Source of the DNA: an uncultured Lachnospiraceae bacterium
GTDB taxonomy: Bacteria > Bacillota_A > Clostridia > Lachnospirales > Lachnospiraceae
Length of the DNA stretch: 6,074 nt
Assembly (NCBI GenBank): GCA_947177885.1
Contig: CAMWWF010000190.1
Coordinates: forward strand, 1 to 6,074
Direction: 5' to 3'
Below, one piece after another: positions 1 through 4,796 of this stretch. The notes below the pieces were generated by a model. It saw only the letters and a program-made list of their open reading frames with translations. It searched no databases and was not told the origin of the DNA. Both the position numbers and the translations under genes were made by a program. Position 1 is the first letter of the stretch, and each line of letters begins with the position of its first letter.

Positions 1-765
1 GTCCTGGGTACTGCGCGGTGTCTGGAGTTTAAGGAACCGGAATATCAGAAGAAGGGCGCGGAAATCTGTAAGAAGCACGGGATTGACGGCATTATCGTGA
101 TCGGAGGCGACGGTTCCTACAGGGGAGCGCAGGCATTGTCACGACAGGGTATCAATACAGTGGGCCTGCCCGGTACGATAGACCTTGATATTGCATGTAC
201 CGATTACACGATCGGTTTTGATACCGCCGTAAATACGGCGATGCAGGCGATCGACAAGGTGAAGGATACTTCATCCTCCCATGAGCGCTGCAGTATCATT
301 GAGGTAATGGGGCGTAATGCCGGTTATATCGCACTCTGGTGCAGTATTGCAAACGGTGCGGAGGATGTGCTGCTTCCCGAGAAATACGATTACAATGAGC
401 AGGAGATCATCAACCATATCATAGAGAGCAGGAAGCGCGGCAAGACACATCATATCATCATCAATGCGGAGGGTATCGGACATTCCACCTCCATGGCGAG
501 GAGAATTGAGGCGGCTACCGGTGTGGAGACCCGGGCGACCATTCTCGGATACATGCAGCGGGGCGGCAGTCCTACCGCCAAAGACCGTTTTTATGCGTCC
601 ATCATGGGAGCGTATGCCGTGGACACGCTGCTCAAGGGTAAGACCAACAGAGTGGTGGGCTTCCGAAAGGGTGAGTTTGTTGATTTTGATATTGAGGAAG
701 CACTGCAGATGAAGAAGGGCATTGATGAATATCAGTATGAGGTATTCCAGGTATTGACGATTTAA
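1..765 (+). CDS. pfkA: ATP-dependent 6-phosphofructokinase, 5'-truncated by window edge
   Basis: PfkA phosphorylates fructose 6-phosphate to fructose 1,6-bisphosphate, the committed step of glycolysis, in the cytoplasm. The frame is open from base 1 and encodes the last 254 residues. Alignment from memory with E. coli PfkA (about 320 aa) suggests that roughly the first 70 residues, including the N-terminal glycine-rich nucleotide loop, lie outside the window. Visible motifs, numbered from the first codon: GGDGS at 35-39, the catalytic TIDxD at 59-63 with Asp61 as expected proton acceptor, MGRNAG at 103-108, and the PFK signature region ETRATILGYMQRGGSP at 176-191. Gly after GGD and PG before TID are the ATP-type residues; PPi-dependent enzymes usually carry Asp and Lys there. 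Two positions differ from the textbook family: TIDLD instead of TIDND, and GYMQRGG instead of GHxQRGG. A GTG at 97 lies inside the conserved fold and is not the start. A terminator follows 28 bases after the stop. Family assignment is very secure. Confidence 0.96.
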   Translation, partial: VLGTARCLEFKEPEYQKKGAEICKKHGIDGIIVIGGDGSYRGAQALSRQGINTVGLPGTIDLDIACTDYTIGFDTAVNTAMQAIDKVKDTSSSHERCSIIEVMGRNAGYIALWCSIANGAEDVLLPEKYDYNEQEIINHIIESRKRGKTHHIIINAEGIGHSTSMARRIEAATGVETRATILGYMQRGGSPTAKDRFYASIMGAYAVDTLLKGKTNRVVGFRKGEFVDFDIEEALQMKKGIDEYQYEVFQVLTI

Positions 766-793
766 CTGTGAAAAAATGAATCCGGAGTATATT

Positions 794-833
794 AAAACGG
801 CTGTTTTGAAAATATAACAGCCGTTTTCTTTGG
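794..833 (+). terminator. Rho-independent terminator after pfkA
   Basis: A perfect 12-bp inverted repeat (arms 794-805 and 816-827, core CGGCTGTT/AACAGCCG) has a 10-base loop and runs into a T-rich stretch (TTTTCTTT, 824-831, partly inside the arm). It starts 28 bases after the pfkA stop and should end that transcript. The A-rich/T-rich ends are symmetrical, so some activity on the other strand is possible, but no gene converges on it here. Confidence 0.88.
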
Positions 834-850
834 GGTTTTGCGGGTTTGAA

Positions 851-862
851 GGCTGTACAGCC
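851..862. promoter_or_regulatory. Perfect 12-bp palindrome before the methyltransferase gene
   Basis: GGCTGTACAGCC is a perfect dyad 44 bases before the methyltransferase start. Each half (GGCTGT, ACAGCC) also occurs in the pfkA terminator arms at 799-804 and 817-822. It could be an operator or allow alternative RNA pairing with the terminator; neither is shown. Only weak promoter-like hexamers surround it (TTGAAG at 846-851, CATAAA at 862-867), and they do not combine at good spacing, so no promoter is called. Confidence 0.35.
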
Positions 863-905
863 ATAAATTACGAAAATGCAGATTTTAAATGAGAGGGGGA
901 TACGG

Positions 906-1697
906 ATGATCACCAGTCATTCTAACGCTAAGGTTAAGCAGGTTATACAATGGCAGAACAAGGCAAAGGAAAGGCGCAGCGCAGGCATCTTTCTGACAGA
1001 GGGGTTTAAGATGTTCGAAGAAGTCCCGAAGGAAAGCATACGGCAGGTATATGTCTCAGAGGAAGCGTTGGAGCGGATCGGCAGGGATGCCGAAGTGGAA
1101 CGGAAATTGAAGGATGTGGGGTACGAGACGGTGACGAAAGAGATTTTCAGAAAGATGTCGGATACCCAGACTCCTCAGGGGATCCTGTGTGTCGTCAGGC
1201 GTCCCGACTGCTCGTTGGAGCAGATTCTGCAGGCGGAGGTTCCGCTGCTGCTGATCCTGGAGAATCTGCAGGATCCCGGGAATCTTGGCACGATCATCAG
1301 AACCGGGGAGGCAGCTGGAATAACAGGTGTTATAATGAACGCCGGCACGGTGGACATTTTTAATCCGAAAACCATTCGCGCCACGGTGGGATCCGTTTTC
1401 AGAGTCCCTTTTCTGTATGTGGAAAGTCTGCCGCAGACATTTGCCGAGCTGCGTAAGAGAGGGGTCCGCACATACGCGGCACATCTGGAAGGGAAAAAGT
1501 ATTACGATGATTTTTCATATCGGGAACCTACCGCTTTTCTGGTAGGTAATGAGGGAAACGGACTTACCGGGGAGACGGCAGCCCGGGCGGATCAATACCT
1601 GAAGATCCCGATGGAAGGCAGGATAGAGTCTTTAAATGCCGCCATTGCGGCTTCTCTGTTAATGTATGAGGCGCACAGGCAAAGACGGAAAAGATGA
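906..1697 (+). CDS. TrmH/SpoU-family RNA 2'-O-methyltransferase
   Basis: Predicted SAM-dependent enzyme that methylates a ribose 2'-OH in rRNA or tRNA; 263 residues, typical for the family. The N-terminal part (about 1-100) is the SpoU substrate-binding domain, with the usual opening MITSxxNxxVK and a TEGFKMFEE motif. The C-terminal part is the knotted SPOUT catalytic domain with all three signature motifs: motif 1 ENLQDPGNLGTIIRTGEAAG (119-138, Asn120 and Arg132), motif 2 VGNEGNGL (213-220), and motif 3 IPMEGRIESLNAAIAASLL (234-252). The start at 906 was chosen over the upstream in-frame ATG at 876 because AGGGGG (894-899) lies 6 bases before it and the protein then begins at the conserved family N-terminus; 876 has no comparable site. 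proC follows after 38 bases, so the two are probably one transcript. The target nucleotide cannot be told from sequence: close relatives are annotated variously as 23S rRNA or generic RNA methyltransferase. Confidence 0.94.
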   Translation: MITSHSNAKVKQVIQWQNKAKERRSAGIFLTEGFKMFEEVPKESIRQVYVSEEALERIGRDAEVERKLKDVGYETVTKEIFRKMSDTQTPQGILCVVRRPDCSLEQILQAEVPLLLILENLQDPGNLGTIIRTGEAAGITGVIMNAGTVDIFNPKTIRATVGSVFRVPFLYVESLPQTFAELRKRGVRTYAAHLEGKKYYDDFSYREPTAFLVGNEGNGLTGETAARADQYLKIPMEGRIESLNAAIAASLLMYEAHRQRRKR

Positions 1698-1735
1698 AAT
1701 GATTCCGGAATGAAAGAGAAAGGATAGGCATAAGT

Positions 1736-2533
1736 ATGAAAATAGGGTTTATCGGGCTGGGAAATATGGCGGAGGCCATGATCGGAGGAATGCTGGGAAA
1801 GGGGACGGTGGCGTCAGAGGATATCATCGGTTCAGCCAGGACGGCGGCTACGAGAGACAGGATCAGGGAAAAATTTCATGTGAGAACGGCGGAAAACAAT
1901 GTACAGGCGGCGGAGGAGGCGGACATCCTGTTCCTGGCCGTGAAACCTTTTGTTCTGGCTGAGGTGATCGCCGAGATCAGGATGGCGGTGAAGGAAAATG
2001 CCGTGATAGTCAGTATTGCCGCGGGCAGGGATCTGAAATTTCTGAAAGAAGCCTTTGACAGGCCGGATCTGAGGATGATCCGCTGTATGCCCAATCCGCC
2101 GGCGCTCGTACTGGAGGGGTGTACCGGAGTCTGTGCCGGAGAGGAAGTGCCCCGGGAAGATCTGAACAGGGTGGTAAAACTGATGGAATCCTTTGGCAGG
2201 GCAAGCGTGGTACCGGAAAGACTAATGGATGTGGTAGTGGGCGTCAGCGGGAGCTCACCGGCATATGTCTTTCTGTTTATCGAAGCTATGGCGGATGAGG
2301 CCGTGGCGGCAGGCATGCCCAGGAAACAGGCTTATGAATTTGCGGCCCAGGCGGTATTGGGCAGCGCCAGGATGGTCCTGGAGACAGGAAAGCATCCCGG
2401 AGAATTGAAGGATATGGTCTGCTCTCCCGGCGGAACCACCATTCAGGCGGTAAAGGTGCTGGAGGAAAAAGGCATGAGGGCGGCGGTCATGGACGCTATG
2501 GAAGCCTGTATTGAAAAGTCTAAAAGTATGTGA
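1736..2533 (+). CDS. proC: Pyrroline-5-carboxylate reductase
   Basis: Catalyses the last step of proline synthesis, reducing 1-pyrroline-5-carboxylate with NAD(P)H in the cytoplasm. The 265 residues match the usual length (E. coli ProC is 269). The N-terminal Rossmann fold starts with GFIGLGNMAEAMIGG (4-18); AVKP (68-71) and VSIAAG (92-97) follow. The C-terminal dimerisation and substrate domain has GVSGSSPAYVFLFIEAMADE (169-188) and the ProC signature HPGELKDMVCSPGGTTI (220-236), nearly identical to E. coli. One oddity: the conserved MPNTPA loop reads MPNPPA (118-123), so Thr is replaced by Pro. The start is supported by AAAGGA (1719-1724), 11 bases upstream, somewhat long spacing. It lies 38 bases after the methyltransferase gene with no terminator between. 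No terminator was seen after proC either, so some read-through into the next gene is possible. Confidence 0.97.
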   Translation: MKIGFIGLGNMAEAMIGGMLGKGTVASEDIIGSARTAATRDRIREKFHVRTAENNVQAAEEADILFLAVKPFVLAEVIAEIRMAVKENAVIVSIAAGRDLKFLKEAFDRPDLRMIRCMPNPPALVLEGCTGVCAGEEVPREDLNRVVKLMESFGRASVVPERLMDVVVGVSGSSPAYVFLFIEAMADEAVAAGMPRKQAYEFAAQAVLGSARMVLETGKHPGELKDMVCSPGGTTIQAVKVLEEKGMRAAVMDAMEACIEKSKSM

Positions 2534-2553
2534 GGGCTGAACTGTTACGTGTG

Positions 2554-2574
2554 ATGATGCAAATATGATGCAAA
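2554..2574 (+). repeat. Tandem 10-bp direct repeat abutting the -35 box
   Basis: ATGATGCAAA occurs at 2554-2563 and again at 2565-2574, an 11-base period, ending 3 bases before the -35 hexamer at 2578. Repeats in helical phase at this distance are typical of activator sites or an UP-like element; which protein would bind is unknown. Chance repetition in AT-rich DNA is possible. Confidence 0.45.
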
Positions 2575-2577
2575 AAC

Positions 2578-2606
2578 TTGACAAATAATAATCTCTTTGC
2601 TATTAT
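2578..2606 (+). promoter_or_regulatory. Vegetative-type promoter of the cell-wall hydrolase gene
   Basis: A perfect -35 TTGACA (2578-2583) and a -10 TATTAT (2601-2606) are separated by the optimal 17 bases, with an extended -10 TG at 2598-2599. Transcription should begin near 2612-2614, giving a leader of about 80 bases before the ATG at 2693. This is the strongest promoter in the window and fits the main housekeeping sigma factor rather than a sporulation sigma. Confidence 0.88.
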
Positions 2607-2614
2607 GAGGCTGT

Positions 2615-2678
2615 AACAAATTTAACAACTTTGTAATATTTATACCAAAAGAAGGAAATAATATTGTTAACATTTGTT
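2615..2678 (+). promoter_or_regulatory. Long AU-rich inverted repeat in the leader of the wall-hydrolase gene
   Basis: Arm AACAAATTTAACAA (2615-2628) pairs with TTGTTAACATTTGTT (2664-2678): 14 base pairs with a single bulged C at 2671 and a 35-base loop. The 5' arm begins within a few bases of the predicted transcription start. The 3' arm ends directly against the Shine-Dalgarno GGGAGG (2679-2684), 8 bases before the ATG. It could be a 5' stabilising or translation-control hairpin, or a pair of DNA operator half-sites. With only two G-C pairs its RNA stability is modest. Confidence 0.55.
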
Positions 2679-2692
2679 GGGAGGTAAATAAA

Positions 2693-3778
2693 ATGGCAAA
2701 AAGCAGTAGGCTGTTCGCTGCGCTGACGGGGATTATGATGTCGGTCATCCTGTTTGTGCAGACGGGTATGGCAGCTCAGGCTGGCGGCACGGATTACCTG
2801 GAAAATATGCGGGGCGGTATAGCATCGGTATTGAATCCCGGTTCTACAAGTTCGGATGAGATCGTTAACGCTACGGCGAGAGAGTTGAACATTGAACTCG
2901 TACCTCAGGTGGAAGAGGAAGATGATACCGGCATGCTGGTCATGGCCAATGTGCAGAATGCCCTGAACGTGAGAAGTGAAGCCAGTGAAGATGCCTCAAA
3001 GGTAGGAAAGCTATATAAGGATTGCGGCGGAATCATACTGGAGAGAAGGGACGGATGGACGAAGCTGCAGTCGGGCAACATTATCGGCTGGGCATCTGAC
3101 GAATATCTGTTGTTTGGGGAAGATGCGCGGGCGCTTGCAAATGATGTGGGCAGGATGATGGCTACCGTTGATACGGAAACACTTCGTGTCAGGACGGAGC
3201 CGGGAATTGATGCGGGTGTTCTGGGACTCCTTCCCAAGGGTGACATCGTGGAGGTTCTGAGCAAGGATAACGAGGAATGGGTCTGCATTGATTATGAGGG
3301 CCTGGACGGTTATGTGTCGGCGGAGTATGTGGTTTTGGATTTTCAGATCGATTCGGGAGAAACGATGGAAGAGATCAGACTCCGCGAGGAAGCCGAGGCG
3401 GAGGCGAAGCGTCATGTCAACTACGGCGCTTATACCACGGACGCGGATACTACCATGCTGCTGGCAGCTCTGATCCAGTGTGAAGCGGGCAGCGAGGCAT
3501 ATGAAGGACAGGTGGCGGTCGGCGCGGTTGTGATGAACCGGGTAAGAAGCGGCGCTTATCCCAACAGTATCCACGGCGTTATTTATGCATCCGGGCAGTT
3601 TACACCGGCCTTGAACGGTAAGGTAAATGCAGTGTATGAATCCGGAAATATTAAGTCAAGCTGTATACAGGCGGCGGGAGATGCGCTTGCAGGCGTTTCA
3701 AATGTGGGAGACTGTACACATTTCCGCAGAAATGACGGACGTGACGGTATTGTCATCGGAAACCATGTATTTTATTAA
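2693..3778 (+). CDS. Secreted SleB-type cell-wall hydrolase with two SH3 domains
   Basis: Predicted exported peptidoglycan hydrolase of 361 residues. A signal peptide is clear: MAKSSR, a hydrophobic core at about 7-26, and a likely cleavage after AQA (28-30); no lipobox Cys. An acidic linker follows. Two bacterial SH3 domains come next, at about 80-142 (ALNVRSEASEDASKVGKL at 90-107) and 154-216 (TLRVRTEPGIDAGVLGLLPKG at 163-183); each contains the xLxVRxEP-like signature and probably binds wall. A charged helical linker (224-240) leads to a Hydrolase_2 (SleB/CwlJ-like) domain at about 252-361. Motif IQCEAGSEAYEGQVAVGAVV (261-280) contains the expected catalytic Glu264, followed by MNRVRSGAYPNSI and the typical C-terminus VIGNHVFY. 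Family members cleave muramic-lactam or glycan bonds in spore cortex or vegetative wall. The SH3 architecture and the vegetative-type promoter suggest a vegetative role, which is an inference. GGGAGG 8 bases before the ATG sets the start. Monocistronic, with its own promoter and terminator. Confidence 0.92.
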   Translation: MAKSSRLFAALTGIMMSVILFVQTGMAAQAGGTDYLENMRGGIASVLNPGSTSSDEIVNATARELNIELVPQVEEEDDTGMLVMANVQNALNVRSEASEDASKVGKLYKDCGGIILERRDGWTKLQSGNIIGWASDEYLLFGEDARALANDVGRMMATVDTETLRVRTEPGIDAGVLGLLPKGDIVEVLSKDNEEWVCIDYEGLDGYVSAEYVVLDFQIDSGETMEEIRLREEAEAEAKRHVNYGAYTTDADTTMLLAALIQCEAGSEAYEGQVAVGAVVMNRVRSGAYPNSIHGVIYASGQFTPALNGKVNAVYESGNIKSSCIQAAGDALAGVSNVGDCTHFRRNDGRDGIVIGNHVFY

Positions 3779-3803
3779 AATTTTGGTTAAAGCAAAAAAA
3801 CAG

Positions 3804-3837
3804 CAGGGACGGCGTTGCAGAGCGCTGTCCCTGTTTT
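3804..3837 (+). terminator. Rho-independent terminator after the wall-hydrolase gene
   Basis: An 11-bp stem (3804-3814 with 3823-3833, one G-U pair, core CAGGGAC/GTCCCTG) closes an 8-base loop and is followed by TTTT (3834-3837). An A-run lies 5' of the stem. It begins 25 bases after the stop codon and should isolate this gene from the nfeD transcript. Confidence 0.88.
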
Positions 3838-4062
3838 GTGGTATGAGCAGAGTCGGAAGGCCGCTCATTCAGCTGCCATGGACGGATGAACTGACGGAAG
3901 GAGTCGGGCAGCGCGGACACGAAAGACTTTGCCTTTTGCGTCTGTCCATATTGGATCTGGAGCACAGAAATGGCTTGCCTGAAAGCCTGTTTTGTAGTAA
4001 ACTGAGTATTAAGAATTGCTTAAGGGAATCTTTATTCGACTGGTCTGTGTCCGCATGGTTTT

Positions 4063-4079
4063 GATACACAAAGTGTATC
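4063..4079. promoter_or_regulatory. Operator-like perfect palindrome GATACAC-AAA-GTGTATC
   Basis: Two perfect 7-bp arms (4063-4069 and 4073-4079) flank a 3-base spacer, 117 bases before nfeD. There is no T-run after it, so it is not a terminator. Size and symmetry fit a site for a dimeric helix-turn-helix regulator of the nfeD-SPFH operon. The regulator is unknown and no regulator gene is in the window. Confidence 0.45.
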
Positions 4080-4108
4080 TTGGACGTGGAATGTACGTTG
4101 TGATCAAA

Positions 4109-4141
4109 TTTGCGTGCAACCGGCGGGAAATCGGTCGCAAA
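4109..4141 (+). promoter_or_regulatory. Leader hairpin upstream of nfeD
   Basis: TTTGCG (4109-4114) pairs with CGCAAA (4136-4141). After a 4-base TGCA bulge, ACCGG (4119-4123) pairs with TCGGT (4131-4135, one G-U), leaving the 7-base loop CGGGAAA. This two-part stem is better than expected by eye for intergenic DNA and lies 54 bases before the nfeD start. It matches no riboswitch class I can name with confidence. Confidence 0.35.
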
Positions 4142-4195
4142 GGCAGGTGCAAGGGAGATTCCGAGAGGCTATGCAATAAGATAAGGAGTGATTGA

Positions 4196-4732
4196 ATGGT
4201 CGAGATTATGACAATGATGATCATCTGGCTTGTGGTTCTGATCATAGCGGTGGTCGTGGAAGTCCTGACTATGGGTTTGACGACGATCTGGTTTGCCGGC
4301 GGTGCGCTGGTGGCGATTGTGGCTACGCTGCTCCATGCACCCATTGCGATACAGGTGGTGCTGTTCTTTGTAGTTTCGATACTGCTTTTGTTCTTTACCA
4401 GACCCGTGGCGGTGAAGTATTTTAACAAAGATCGTGTGAAGACCAATGTGGAAAGTCTGGTGGGCAGACAGGCGATCGTGATCAGTGAGATCAACAATAT
4501 ACAGGGAACCGGGCAGGTGACCGTGAGCGGCCAGCAGTGGAGCGCCAGAAGTGTGGACGATAATGCAGTCATTCCTGCCGGCGCGGTGGTAAATATTCTG
4601 TCGATCAACGGTGTCAAGCTGGTGGTGAAGGCAGACGAACAGATGAAGGATCTCAATCCCGTTCCTCCGCCTGTTCCGGAGCCGATGAGTGTGTCCCAGA
4701 TGGAGGAACTGGAGGAAAAACAGCCGGAATAG
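4196..4732 (+). CDS. NfeD-like membrane protein (short form)
   Basis: Membrane protein of 178 residues that pairs with SPFH proteins; NfeD partners are thought to help organise or stabilise SPFH membrane assemblies. The N-terminal part has three closely packed hydrophobic segments (about 7-25, 28-46 and 50-67), with the family-like VEVLTMGLTTIWFAGGALVA at 21-40. The C-terminal soluble part (about 85-146) is the OB-fold domain with LVGRQAIVISEI, GQVTVSGQQWSAR (106-118) and IPAGAVVNILSINGVKLVV (126-144). It lacks the ClpP-like serine protease domain of long NfeD proteins, so it is the short type. A proline-rich, then acidic tail (NPVPPPVPEP at 154-163, then EELEEKQPE) follows the OB fold. The start is fixed by AAGGAG (4183-4188), 7 bases before ATG. 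The SPFH gene follows after 64 bases, supporting the assignment and an operon. Confidence 0.92.
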   Translation: MVEIMTMMIIWLVVLIIAVVVEVLTMGLTTIWFAGGALVAIVATLLHAPIAIQVVLFFVVSILLLFFTRPVAVKYFNKDRVKTNVESLVGRQAIVISEINNIQGTGQVTVSGQQWSARSVDDNAVIPAGAVVNILSINGVKLVVKADEQMKDLNPVPPPVPEPMSVSQMEELEEKQPE

Positions 4733-4760
4733 AAAAGCGATTTTCTGATCATAAAAAGGT

Positions 4761-4781
4761 GCGCCGCATTGCTGACGGCGC
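4761..4781 (+). other. GC-rich hairpin between nfeD and the SPFH gene
   Basis: GCGCCG (4761-4766) pairs perfectly with CGGCGC (4776-4781) around a 9-base loop. There is no T-run, so it is unlikely to terminate fully. It ends 2 bases before the SPFH Shine-Dalgarno region (AAAGAGG, 4784-4790), so it may act in RNA processing or in setting the relative expression of the two genes. Confidence 0.4.
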
Positions 4782-4796
4782 GGAAAGAGGTATAAT

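Larger units (their letters stand above)
3838..4195. other. Gene-free intergenic stretch ahead of nfeD
   Basis: No credible coding frame was found. The open frames crossing it overlap real genes or lack family resemblance and ribosome binding sites. It contains a small TTAAG/CTTAA dyad (4009-4023), the GATACAC palindrome (4063-4079), a hairpin (4109-4141), three TGCAA words (4115, 4148, 4172), and the nfeD Shine-Dalgarno AAGGAG (4183-4188). The nfeD promoter should lie here, but no hexamer pair with good spacing could be identified. Confidence 0.6.

Noticed and set aside
97..765. GTG at 97 as the start of a 222-residue PfkA
   Set aside because: The frame is open to base 1 and the upstream codons encode conserved PfkA sequence (for example LGTARCLEF), so the gene is truncated by the window edge rather than starting there.
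271..864. 197-codon antisense frame opposite pfkA
   Set aside because: It covers a strongly conserved gene and the terminator on the other strand, and its product has no recognisable features.
876..905. Upstream ATG at 876 as the methyltransferase start
   Set aside because: It has no good ribosome site, while AGGGGG lies 6 bases before the ATG at 906, where the family-typical N-terminus begins.
3972..3993. GGCTT/AAGCC hairpin followed by TTTT as a second terminator
   Set aside because: The stem is only 5 bp, the T-run is short, and no gene ends just before it; chance is a sufficient explanation.
3627..4064. 145-codon + frame crossing the end of the wall-hydrolase gene
   Set aside because: It overlaps the conserved Hydrolase_2 domain in another frame, reads through a strong terminator and resembles no protein family.
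4109..4195. c-di-GMP-I (GEMM) riboswitch
   Set aside because: Only the hairpin with GAAA in its loop followed by CGCAAAG looks similar. The second helix with its receptor and the downstream conserved core of the class are not present.
4009..4752. 247-codon antisense frame opposite nfeD
   Set aside because: It is a shadow of the nfeD coding bias: low-complexity Ser/Thr/Ile product, no ribosome site, no recognisable domain.
4769..4796. Perfect TATAAT (4791-4796) as an internal promoter for the SPFH gene
   Set aside because: The only upstream candidate -35 (TTGCTG, 16 bases away) is poor, and transcription would begin just inside the gene, after the ATG. It is more likely the AT-rich spacer between Shine-Dalgarno and start.
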